A stretch of 6,961 nucleotides of DNA from an uncultured Faecalibacterium sp. (GTDB lineage Bacteria > Bacillota > Clostridia > Oscillospirales > Ruminococcaceae): NCBI GenBank assembly GCA_902463905.1, contig CABQHF010000118.1, forward strand, positions 1 through 6,961. The letters are read 5' to 3'. The position numbers and the translations under genes were made by a program. Shown here piece by piece: positions 1-6,304 of the stretch (position 1 is the stretch's first letter; each line of letters opens with the position of its first letter). The notes under the pieces were generated by a model. That model did not search any database. It was not told where the DNA came from and saw nothing but the letters and a program-made list of their open reading frames with translations.

Positions 1-689
1 GCCGCGTCCAGCCGGGAAAATGTCCCGGTGCTCCATGCACGCAGCAATTCCCGCGCCGGGTATGTCCGACCGAACACCAGTGCCATGCCAAGCGTTGCCG
101 CCGTTTGTACAAGGGCTGTGAGAATGGGCAGGCAGACACCACGCCGCTCCTCCCGGCCGCAGAGCAGCGGTACCGCAAAGTATTCGGCATAGACCGGAAC
201 GGTGAATGCCGTGCTCTGCGGCGCAGCCTGCGCAAACAGCCCGGCCCAGTGCATCTGCCGGGACAGCCCCATCAGACACACCGCGCTTCCCACCGCCACA
301 AACCACCACAACACCTGCGCCGGGGCACCCCATGCGCGGGCAGACATCTGCCAGCCCGCCCAGAGCAGCAGCGGCAGAAAGCCCAGCAGCGCCAGCGAGG
401 AAAACTCCTCCCGGCATACGCGCAGGGCGCTGAAAAAGGTCTGCGCCAGCTCCACTGCCAGCCAGACCTGCAGGCAAAACATGGCCAATCCGGCGGCAGC
501 CTTGGGCGGGCCGGACTGCCAGAACCGGCTGCTCATCGCGGAAAGTCCCATCAGCAGCAGCGCCGCCAGCACTTCCTGCCACAGAAGCGCCCGGGCAGAA
601 CCGCCCACCGGCAGGCTCTCCGCTGCGGCCGCTGTAAAGACGCTGAGCGCTACTGCCTGCAATGAAAACTTGTCCTGCGTTTTATTCAT
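1..689 (-). CDS. GerB-family spore germination membrane subunit (partial)
   Basis: Probable membrane (B) subunit of a germinant receptor, a family of amino-acid-permease-like proteins (GerAB/GerKB type). Reading starts at the ATG at 689-687 and stays open for 229 residues to the window edge; family members are about 360 residues, so the C-terminal third is missing. The visible part is very hydrophobic, with likely membrane helices near residues 34-52, 64-86, 97-115, 124-142, 160-177 and 187-206. The stretch ending in FSRLDA (224-229) resembles the conserved 'ERlDa' region of GerB proteins, and the preceding 'PVYAEYFAVPLL' stretch also fits. The start codon overlaps the stop of the GerA-family gene (ATGA, 689-686), implying translational coupling, and A-then-B is the usual receptor order. 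Sequence similarity alone is modest because the protein is divergent; the neighbour raises confidence. A GerC-type lipoprotein gene would be expected beyond the window. Confidence 0.7.
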   Translation of the reverse strand, partial: MNKTQDKFSLQAVALSVFTAAAAESLPVGGSARALLWQEVLAALLLMGLSAMSSRFWQSGPPKAAAGLAMFCLQVWLAVELAQTFFSALRVCREEFSSLALLGFLPLLLWAGWQMSARAWGAPAQVLWWFVAVGSAVCLMGLSRQMHWAGLFAQAAPQSTAFTVPVYAEYFAVPLLCGREERRGVCLPILTALVQTAATLGMALVFGRTYPARELLRAWSTGTFSRLDA

Positions 690-2143
690 GCGCGGGGCCT
701 CCGTTTCTGCCAGATATTGAACCCCCTGTGGGACAGATGCCGGTAATTGCGCCGGATGACCCCATCCTCCGCCAGCGGCTTTTGCGGGAACAGTTGCTGG
801 GTCAGGTACGGCACCCCCAGCGTGCCGGTGCAGGACAGGCTGAGCAACAGCACAAAAAAGGCCCCGGCCAGCCCCACCGGCCCGGCAAGGCCCGCCGCCA
901 GCACCACACCGATACGCAGCAGGGTGGCCGGTTCATACAAAGCAGGCGTCACGAACACCGCAATGGATGTGATGCTGGCCACGAAGATGACCGGGGTGCT
1001 CATCAGGCCGGTGGCGATGGCCGCGTCGCCCAGAATGAGAGCCGCCACCAGGCTGACCGAGTGCCCCAGCGACTGCGGCATCCGCAGCCCGGCTTCCCGG
1101 ATAACTTCCAGCAGCAGGATGACCAGCAGCATTTCTGCAAACAAGGGCAGCGGCGTAGCCTTTTCGGCGGCTTCGATCTTATACAGCAATTGGGGCGGGA
1201 TCAGCTCCGGCAGATAGACCGCCAGACAAACGAACGCCCCCGGCAGAAAGACCGTGAGGTAAAAGGAAGCATAGTTCAGCACCCGCAAGAAGGAGGCGAA
1301 CACCGCTGTGGAAGCGTAATCGTCCAGACACTCGAAGTTCTCGCAGAACAGCGCCGGGAGCACCATGGCCGAGGGGCTGCCATTGACCAGCACCACGATA
1401 CGCCCCTCACACAGCTTAGCCGAGGCCGCCGCCGGGCGCTGGGTGTAGCTGACCGGCGTGAACAGCCGTGCCCTGCTGGGCAAAAGCCATGGCACAAAAT
1501 AACTGGTGTCCAGCAGCAGTTCCGGCTTTGCGGCGGCAAGGGTCTGCCGTACCCGGCGCACCATGGCAGGGTCTGCCCTGCCCCTGCAGTAGCAAAGGGC
1601 ATACTCCGTTCCTGCGGCGGTGTCGGCCTGCGTCACTTCCAGCACCAGATCATCGGTGCGGACAAGGCGGCGCAGCAGGCTCAGGTTCACCCGCAGCAGG
1701 TCGGCAAAGCCCTCCCGCGAGCCGCGCAAATTGCCCTCCGCTTCCGGTTCCCCCACCGAACGGTATTTGAGCGCCTGCACCGAAAAGGCAATGCCCTTCG
1801 CGCAGCCGTCCAGCAGCAGCACCGCCATGCCCGCCGTCAGGCGCTTGACAAGATCCGGCATATCCTCCACCGGGGTGCTCTCGGCCGGGAAAGCGGAGTG
1901 CTGCAGGATGTGCGCAAACACCTCCTGCCCGGTGCACGGGCGGGTCAGCTGTGGAGCCTGCCGACTGGCGGTGTCCAGCAGCAGTTCCCACAGAGAATCA
2001 AGGCTGGCCATGCCGTCAAACAGCACGATGCACCCCCGGCAATGATAAATCACGATCTCCTTGGCATAATAATCCGCAGAGGCTCCGAACCGGGCATCCA
2101 ACCGGGCGAGGTTCTCTGCCAGATGCAACGAAAGCTGCTGCAC
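686..2143 (-). CDS. GerA-family spore germination protein (receptor A subunit)
   Basis: A subunit of a germinant receptor of the GerA/GerKA/SpoVAF family, inner-membrane proteins that in spore formers help sense nutrients and release ions during germination. With the GTG at 2143 it has 485 residues, normal for the family. The soluble N-terminal domain carries the hallmark RGSREGF (140-146, family form RGPREGF) followed by an asparagine- and arginine-rich helix. A later motif, GRIVVLVNGSP (247-257), has N where the family usually has D. Membrane helices begin near 284. The block LLEVIREAGLRMPQSLG (about 344-360), the following LGDAAIATGLMSTPVI and the GVPYL near the C-terminus are diagnostic. 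The frame is open further upstream to an ATG at 2248, but that would overrun the divergent gene, and the ATG at 2194 lacks a ribosome site; the GTG has AAAGGAG (2160-2154) 10 bases upstream. Its stop overlaps the next gene's start. Role in an organism that may not sporulate is unknown. Confidence 0.93.
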   Translation of the reverse strand: MQQLSLHLAENLARLDARFGASADYYAKEIVIYHCRGCIVLFDGMASLDSLWELLLDTASRQAPQLTRPCTGQEVFAHILQHSAFPAESTPVEDMPDLVKRLTAGMAVLLLDGCAKGIAFSVQALKYRSVGEPEAEGNLRGSREGFADLLRVNLSLLRRLVRTDDLVLEVTQADTAAGTEYALCYCRGRADPAMVRRVRQTLAAAKPELLLDTSYFVPWLLPSRARLFTPVSYTQRPAAASAKLCEGRIVVLVNGSPSAMVLPALFCENFECLDDYASTAVFASFLRVLNYASFYLTVFLPGAFVCLAVYLPELIPPQLLYKIEAAEKATPLPLFAEMLLVILLLEVIREAGLRMPQSLGHSVSLVAALILGDAAIATGLMSTPVIFVASITSIAVFVTPALYEPATLLRIGVVLAAGLAGPVGLAGAFFVLLLSLSCTGTLGVPYLTQQLFPQKPLAEDGVIRRNYRHLSHRGFNIWQKRRPRA

Positions 2144-2153
2144 GCGACATCCA

Positions 2154-2160
2154 CTCCTTT
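2154..2160 (-). promoter_or_regulatory. Ribosome binding site deciding the GTG start of the GerA-family gene
   Basis: AAAGGAG on the minus strand lies 10 bases before the GTG at 2143-2141. A nearer ATG (2150-2148) is out of frame. The in-frame ATG at 2194 has no purine-rich site, so this site favours the shorter 485-residue protein. Confidence 0.65.
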
Positions 2161-2166
2161 GCACAG

Positions 2167-2198
2167 CAGTATGCCCGCCCGGAGCCGGTTCCATACCG
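2167..2198. promoter_or_regulatory. Possible bidirectional sigma-G-like promoter dyad
   Basis: The 82-base divergent region contains GTATG (2169-2173), 18 bases, then CATAC (2192-2196), a perfect inverted repeat. On the minus strand GTATG-N18-CATACTG fits the sigma-G pattern (GHATR, 17-18 bases, CATnnTA) with one mismatch in the -10. On the plus strand it reads GTATG-N18-CATACCG, with two mismatches. The -10-like elements end 6 bases (minus) and 13 bases (plus) before the respective ribosome sites, which is compatible with short leaders. Because the elements are short this could be chance. I saw no convincing TTGACA/TATAAT pair in the same interval. Confidence 0.3.
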
Positions 2199-2200
2199 GC
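2184..2200. repeat. Short perfect inverted repeat in the divergent control region
   Basis: GCCGGT (2184-2189), a 5-base spacer, and ACCGGC (2195-2200) form a perfect 6-base-pair dyad. It lies 11 bases upstream of the DUF421 ribosome site and overlaps the promoter-like dyad, so it could be an operator. If transcription starts upstream of it, it could also be a small leader hairpin. It has no T-run and is not a terminator. Confidence 0.45.
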
Positions 2201-2225
2201 GGCGTTCCGACAGGAGGTTTCCACT

Positions 2226-2924
2226 ATGAAGTTATTGATCTTCCGCACGATTCTGATCTACCTGTGCGTTCTGTTTGCCATGCGGCTGATGGGCAAACGG
2301 CAGCTGGGAGAATTGCAGCCCGAAGAGCTGGTGTCCACCATCCTGATCTCCAATCTGGCGTCCATCTCCATTGAATCGGAGGATGTGCCGGTGACTGCCA
2401 GCCTGATCCCGCTGTTCCTCATCGCGGCGCTGGAACTGCTGGGCTCGGCGCTGAGTTTCCGCAGCCAGAAGTTCTTCAACCTGCTGTCCGGGCGGCCCAA
2501 GACCGTGATCCTGGACGGCAAGATCGACCAGAACGCCCTGCGCACCCTGCGCCTGACGGTGGCCGACCTGATGGAAGCGCTGCGGGGCAAGGATATCTTT
2601 GACCCCCGGGATGTGTCCTACGCGGTCATTGAGACGAACGGCACCCTTTCGGTGGCGCTGCGGCCGGAAAAGGAGCCTGTGCGGCTGGCCGATCTGCAGC
2701 TGCAGGTGGAGCACTGCCAGGCCACCATTCCCTTCGTGCTGGACGGGCAGGTGCTGGAGGACAACCTGCACTGGTGCGGCAAGGATCGCGCCTGGCTGGA
2801 ACGCACGGCACAGGCCAACACCCTGCTGCCGCAGGAGATTTTGCTGCTCGTTGGCAACGAGACCGAGGACTATTTTCTGCTGAAGAAGGAGCGCCACTCT
2901 CCGGCACAAAAGGAGCACAAATGA
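2226..2924 (+). CDS. DUF421 (YetF/YcaP-like) membrane protein
   Basis: A 232-residue DUF421 protein of unknown biochemical role. The N-terminus has three likely membrane helices (about 2-20, 34-49, 56-77). Between the first two is the family signature MGKRQLGELQPEELV (22-36). The cytoplasmic domain begins with GRPKTVILDGKID (89-101) and continues through DLMEALRGKDI and DVSYAVIETNGTLSV (129-143), the core pattern of the family. The ATG at 2226 has an AGGAGG (2212-2217) 8 bases upstream. The gene overlaps the next by 4 bases (ATGA) and diverges from the GerA-family gene. Family knowledge: some DUF421 proteins of Bacillales and Clostridia are encoded near spoVA-type genes and sit in the spore inner membrane, which makes the neighbourhood suggestive. 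A more general envelope role cannot be excluded. The tail after about residue 220 is charged and probably disordered. Confidence 0.93.
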   Translation: MKLLIFRTILIYLCVLFAMRLMGKRQLGELQPEELVSTILISNLASISIESEDVPVTASLIPLFLIAALELLGSALSFRSQKFFNLLSGRPKTVILDGKIDQNALRTLRLTVADLMEALRGKDIFDPRDVSYAVIETNGTLSVALRPEKEPVRLADLQLQVEHCQATIPFVLDGQVLEDNLHWCGKDRAWLERTAQANTLLPQEILLLVGNETEDYFLLKKERHSPAQKEHK

Positions 2925-3289
2925 AACGGATCTACGCCTGCTTTGCCATCGTGGCCGCTTTGCTGGCCACTGCCTTTTACAGCAGCTTTCAGGTACAGCG
3001 CTTTGCCGATGACATTTCCACCGACCTGGACTGTGCCATTGAGGCCATTCGCAACAGTGACCTACCCACCGCCCGGCAGGCACTGGCCCGCGGAGCCGAC
3101 CGGTGTGACCGGATGCGGGAAAAGATGAACCACCTGCTGCGCACGGAAGATTTTACCGAGTTGGAAGCCGCCCTGCGCACCGCTGATGGGCATCTGGAGC
3201 AGCACGCCCCCGAAGAAGCCTTTGGGGAGCTGCGCCGGGCACAGGTACAGGTGGAAACACTGCAATGGCTGGCCCGGCGGTTTGTGTAA
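2921..3289 (+). CDS. DUF4363 family small membrane-anchored protein
   Basis: A 122-residue protein of unknown function that fits the DUF4363 family, which in Clostridia is often encoded next to DUF421 genes. Residues 4-20 form one hydrophobic segment after a basic MKR start, acting as an uncleaved anchor or signal peptide. The rest is predicted mostly helical and charged, with spaced leucines and the pattern MNHLLRTEDFTELEAALRTA (about 68-87) resembling the family's 'LL.H.e..dIe..l' core. The ATG at 2921-2923 overlaps the DUF421 stop (2922-2924) and has AGGAG (2911-2915) 5 bases upstream, so the two are translationally coupled and the products likely work together. An open frame extends upstream inside DUF421, but there is no reason to use it. 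Family assignment is from pattern and context, without an alignment. Confidence 0.8.
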   Translation: MKRIYACFAIVAALLATAFYSSFQVQRFADDISTDLDCAIEAIRNSDLPTARQALARGADRCDRMREKMNHLLRTEDFTELEAALRTADGHLEQHAPEEAFGELRRAQVQVETLQWLARRFV

Positions 3290-3295
3290 ACACAA

Positions 3296-3338
3296 AAAGC
3301 ACCGCTTCCCTGCTGCTGTACAGGGAAAGCGGTGCTTT
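3296..3338. terminator. Bidirectional rho-independent terminator between converging genes
   Basis: The arms are 3296-3312 and 3321-3338: a 12-base-pair outer stem (AAAGCACCGCTT with AAGCGGTGCTTT) and a 5-base-pair inner stem (CCCTG with CAGGG). One unpaired A separates them, around an 8-base loop. On the minus strand the stem runs into TTTTTGTGTTT, a good U-tract for ending the nrdR transcript, whose stop is 12 bases away. On the plus strand only three T follow, so termination of the DUF4363 transcript is probably weaker. Confidence 0.9.
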
Positions 3339-3350
3339 GCAAATTACGGG

Positions 3351-3818
3351 TTACTGTGCGTCCTTCCGGTCACCCATGAGCTTTTTCAGTTCATTGAAAA
3401 AGCTCTCCACGTCGGCAAACTGCCGGTAGACCGAGGCAAAGCGGACATAGGCCACCTCGTCGATCTTTTTCAGTTCCTGCATGGTCAGTTCCCCGATGCG
3501 CACACTGGGGATCTCGCGGTCGTAGGAGCTGAGCAGGGTCTGCTCGATGCTGGTGACGGCGCGCTCAATGGCCTCGTAGCTCACGGGGCGCTTGGCGCAG
3601 GCCCGCAGCATGGCGTTGAGCAGCTTCTGCCGGTCGAACGGCTCGCGGGAATTGTCCTTTTTGATGACGATGAGCGGAACTGTCTCCACCACCTCATAGG
3701 TCGTGAAGCGCATATGGCAGCTCAGACATTCCCGGCGGCGGCGGATGCGCTCACTGTCTTCGGTAGGGCGCGAGTCGATCACCTTGGATTCCTCAGCACC
3801 GCAATAGGGACATTTCAT
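3351..3818 (-). CDS. nrdR: Transcriptional repressor NrdR
   Basis: NrdR senses ATP/dATP levels and represses ribonucleotide reductase genes by binding NrdR boxes in their promoters. This 155-residue protein has normal length and architecture. An N-terminal zinc ribbon carries CPYC (3-6) and CLSC (31-34) cysteine pairs separated by the conserved DSRP and RRRREC stretch (15-31), then RFTTYE. An ATP-cone spans about residues 49-139, starting near VIKKDNSREPFDRQKLL and ending with the typical VAYVRFASVYRQF. The ATG at 3818 has AGGAGG (3832-3827) 8 bases upstream. It follows secDF by 36 bases on the same strand and is probably in its transcript; no ribonucleotide reductase gene or NrdR-box pair is visible in the window, so it acts in trans. 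Confidence 0.98.
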   Translation of the reverse strand: MKCPYCGAEESKVIDSRPTEDSERIRRRRECLSCHMRFTTYEVVETVPLIVIKKDNSREPFDRQKLLNAMLRACAKRPVSYEAIERAVTSIEQTLLSSYDREIPSVRIGELTMQELKKIDEVAYVRFASVYRQFADVESFFNELKKLMGDRKDAQ

Positions 3819-3854
3819 GTTCTGTTCCTCCTGAACCTCTGCGGGAATTTTGTG

Positions 3855-6197
3855 TCAGGCCTTTTTGCCGGACTTGGGGCTGTGCTCGCTCCACAGCATC
3901 CATGCCGAGGTGGAGACGCACAGCGAAGTGTACACGCCGCTGATCATGCCCATCATCAGCGGGAAGGCAAAGGTAAAGATGCTGTCCAAACCGTAGAGCT
4001 TTGCCACGATGCACAGCACACCCAGTGCCATCACGGTGGTGATGGTGGTGATGAGGGTACGGCGGGCAGACTGGTTGACCGAACGGTTGACCAGCTCTTC
4101 AAAGCTGGCCTTCTTGCCCATCAGGGCGCGGTTCTCGCGGATGCGGTCGTACACCACGACGGTATCGTTGATGGAGTAACCCAGAATGGTCAGCATGGCA
4201 GCGATGAAGTTGCCGTCCAGCGGAGTGCGCAGCAGCACAAAGGTGCCAAACACCACCATCAGGTCGTTCACCAGTGCCAGCACAGCCATCATGCCGCCGG
4301 TCAGGCCGCCGATGTTCTTGAAGCGCAGGGCAATGTACACCAGGATGAGCACCAGCGCAAACACCACGGCAACCAGACTCTTCTGCAGGAACTTGGTGCC
4401 CATGGCAGCACTGACGTTGCTCAGGGACAGCTGCGCAAAGTTGTTGTCCGGGTAAGTCTCGTTCAAAGAGTCCAGCAGAGCCTCCACCTGATCGGTGGTC
4501 ACGGTCTCGGTGCCGGGCATGGAGATCTTCAGGGTCTGGTCACCGGTGGCCACGTTCTCGCCGGTCTGCAGGGTCAGGCCGGTGTTCTCCAGTGCATCGG
4601 AGGCGGTCTGCTGCACCTGTGCCATCTCAAAGCTGCCGTCGTAGCTCAGGGTGATCATGGCACCGCCGGTGAACTCGGTGTCCAGATGGACACCGAACAC
4701 CACAGCACACAGCACGATGGCTGCCATCAGGCAGGAGGAAAAGACCAGGAACTTTTTGCGCAGACCCACAAAATTGACCTGCTTTTTCTCGGTCTCATCC
4801 TTGCCCAGCTTGGCAGCACCGTACAGCCAGGGGTTGCGCAGAGCCTTGATGGAGGCCGCACCGCGGATCATGACGCGGGTGGCAAACACGCCAAACACGA
4901 AGTTGAGCAGCACGCCGGTCAGCAGCGTATAGCCAAAAGCGTAAATGGTACCGGCGGTGGAGGGGCCAAAGGCAAAGAACACAAAGTGCAGTGCCTTGGC
5001 AAACAGGCCGTCCGAGGGGCCGAAGGCACCCATCAGCACGATGGCCACGATGACAATGGTCACGTTGCCGTCGATGATGGGGGTCAGGCCGCGGGCAAAG
5101 CCGCTCTTCAGTGCGCCGTCCAGGGACTTGCCATTCTTCAGCTCTTCCTTGATGCGCTCGGCCGTAATGACGTTGGCGTCCACGCCCATGCCAATGGCCA
5201 GAATGATACCGGCGATGCCGGGCAGCGTCAGAGTAAAGCTCTCAAACACCGGGAAGTAGCCGGAAACAAAGGCCAGCGTAGCGGCCACCTGACCGGCCAG
5301 TGCAATGCAGGCCAGAAAGCCCGGCAGGCGGTACAGCACCGTCATGAACACCACGATCAGTGCAAAGGCGATGACACCGGCCAGCACCATGGCGTTCAGG
5401 CTGTTCTCGCCCAGGCTGGGGCTGACGGTGGAGTAGCTGTCCACCTTGAGGGCAAAGGGCAGTGCGCCGGAGTTGATCTGACGGGCCATCTTGACCACGG
5501 CATCCTGCGTGAAGGGGTTGGAAGCCGAACTGGTGATGATGGCCTCGCCATCGGTGATGGCCGCGTTGACGGTGGCCGTGCTCACATTCTCGTCATCCAG
5601 CCAGATGCTGATGGTGCCGTTGGAAGCAGCCAGACGGGTGGTGGCCTCACCAAAGGCCTTGGCACCCTCGTCGGTGAACTTCAGGGACACATAGTACTCC
5701 GAAGCACCGCCGCTGGTCACCGGGCCGTACTGGGCCGCAGCGCTCTCAATCATGGAGCCGTCCAGGATCAGGTCACCGTCGGCGCTGCTGCCCTCGCGGA
5801 AGGTCAGATAGGCCGTGGTGCCGATCTCCTGAATGGCAGATTCCGGGTCGAAGTCTGTTTCGCCGGACTGCCACGGGAACTCCAGGATCAGGCTGTCAGA
5901 GCTGGGGTCCACATACAGCTCGTAGTCGGTCACATTCAGTGCGACCAGACGGTTCTCGATGACGAGCTGCGCCGCTTCCAGCTGCTCTTCGGTGGCATCG
6001 TAGTCCTCCGAGGGCACAAAGGTGACGTTGACGCCGCCTTTGATGTCCACACCGAACCGGATGTCCTTTGCACCCTTGATGTAGGTGGTGGTCACATCGC
6101 CGTACTTTGCCGACACGCCGAAAAACGCCGTGTACACAAACGCAAGGATCAGAAGCACTGTGACGACCAGGTGCCATGCTTTGCCTTTTGTCTTCAT
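3855..6197 (-). CDS. secDF: Fused protein translocase subunit SecDF
   Basis: SecD and SecF fused in one 780-residue chain; it uses the proton gradient to help SecYEG/SecA pull proteins across the membrane. SecD half: membrane helix about 10-27, the GVDIKGG motif (49-55), a large external P1 domain to about 250, then helices containing GMGVDANV and AERIKEEL (336-353). SecF half: starts near 473, with DTEFTGG (506-512), a smaller external domain, and GYSINDTVVVYDRIREN (673-689). Odd points: relative to well-known SecD proteins there is an apparent insertion of about 20 residues near 394-416, and the SecF 'HD' pair reads ND (644-645). The ATG at 6197 is chosen; its GGAGG lies 14 bases upstream, rather far. 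An in-frame TTG (6218) overlaps that ribosome site and an in-frame CTG (6206) would have better spacing, so the start is the least certain part. nrdR follows closely. Confidence 0.97.
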   Translation of the reverse strand: MKTKGKAWHLVVTVLLILAFVYTAFFGVSAKYGDVTTTYIKGAKDIRFGVDIKGGVNVTFVPSEDYDATEEQLEAAQLVIENRLVALNVTDYELYVDPSSDSLILEFPWQSGETDFDPESAIQEIGTTAYLTFREGSSADGDLILDGSMIESAAAQYGPVTSGGASEYYVSLKFTDEGAKAFGEATTRLAASNGTISIWLDDENVSTATVNAAITDGEAIITSSASNPFTQDAVVKMARQINSGALPFALKVDSYSTVSPSLGENSLNAMVLAGVIAFALIVVFMTVLYRLPGFLACIALAGQVAATLAFVSGYFPVFESFTLTLPGIAGIILAIGMGVDANVITAERIKEELKNGKSLDGALKSGFARGLTPIIDGNVTIVIVAIVLMGAFGPSDGLFAKALHFVFFAFGPSTAGTIYAFGYTLLTGVLLNFVFGVFATRVMIRGAASIKALRNPWLYGAAKLGKDETEKKQVNFVGLRKKFLVFSSCLMAAIVLCAVVFGVHLDTEFTGGAMITLSYDGSFEMAQVQQTASDALENTGLTLQTGENVATGDQTLKISMPGTETVTTDQVEALLDSLNETYPDNNFAQLSLSNVSAAMGTKFLQKSLVAVVFALVLILVYIALRFKNIGGLTGGMMAVLALVNDLMVVFGTFVLLRTPLDGNFIAAMLTILGYSINDTVVVYDRIRENRALMGKKASFEELVNRSVNQSARRTLITTITTVMALGVLCIVAKLYGLDSIFTFAFPLMMGMISGVYTSLCVSTSAWMLWSEHSPKSGKKA

Positions 6198-6210
6198 ATG
6201 TTTCAGGAAT

Positions 6211-6216
6211 ACCTCC
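6211..6216 (-). promoter_or_regulatory. Distant ribosome binding site of secDF
   Basis: GGAGGT on the minus strand; from the end of GGAGG to the ATG at 6197 there are 14 bases, longer than the usual 5-9. The only other in-frame codon that might start at good spacing is a CTG at 6206-6204. Its upstream edge abuts a hairpin (6218-6244). Confidence 0.55.
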
Positions 6217-6217
6217 A

Positions 6218-6244
6218 AACGTCCCGTTTGCTGTGGGACCCGTT
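6218..6244 (-). other. Leader hairpin next to the secDF ribosome site
   Basis: On the minus strand AACGGGTCCC (6244-6235) can pair with GGGACGTT (6225-6218), giving GTCCC/GGGAC plus AAC/GTT with a two-G bulge and a 9-base loop. It ends one base before the GGAGGT site. It could influence access to that site or mark the end of the leader; it has no T-run, so it is not a terminator. Function is unproven. Confidence 0.4.
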
Positions 6245-6248
6245 ATTG

Positions 6249-6291
6249 AAACCTCCCCCGGCAGGCCCGGCGGACCGCACGGAGGAGGTTT
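6249..6291 (-). terminator. Imperfect terminator-like stem-loop after the aminotransferase
   Basis: On the minus strand AAACCTCCTCCG (6291-6280) pairs with CGGGGGAGGTTT (6260-6249) over 12 positions including one G-U pair, starting 13 bases after the aminotransferase stop. The U-tract is only the three U inside the stem, followed by CAAUAA, so termination may be partial, allowing some readthrough into secDF. On the plus strand the stem is interrupted by a mismatch but is followed by five T; no plus-strand gene needs it. Confidence 0.5.
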
Positions 6292-6304
6292 TTACAAAGA
6301 ATTG

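Noticed and set aside
105..720. Plus-strand open frames of 172 and 186 codons at the left edge.
   Set aside because: They lie opposite the GerB-family gene, whose frame is open to the edge, hydrophobic throughout and coupled to its neighbour.
2144..2248. N-terminal extension of the GerA-family protein to the ATG at 2248.
   Set aside because: It would overlap the DUF421 coding start and ribosome site, has no ribosome site of its own, and its extra residues do not resemble the family; the GTG at 2143 gives normal length.
662..2374. A plus-strand open frame of 570 codons opposite the GerA-family gene.
   Set aside because: Its composition (Gln, Arg, His, Gly rich) is that of an antisense shadow, it has no domain, and it runs into the start of the DUF421 gene in another frame.
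2774..2920. Upstream extension of the DUF4363 frame inside DUF421.
   Set aside because: The ATG at 2921 has a good ribosome site, overlaps the DUF421 stop as ATGA, and begins directly with a basic residue and membrane anchor.
6258..6270. CCGG-caggc-CCGG small palindrome inside the stem-loop after the aminotransferase.
   Set aside because: Only four base pairs with a G/C-rich context; best regarded as part of the terminator-like loop, not a separate element.
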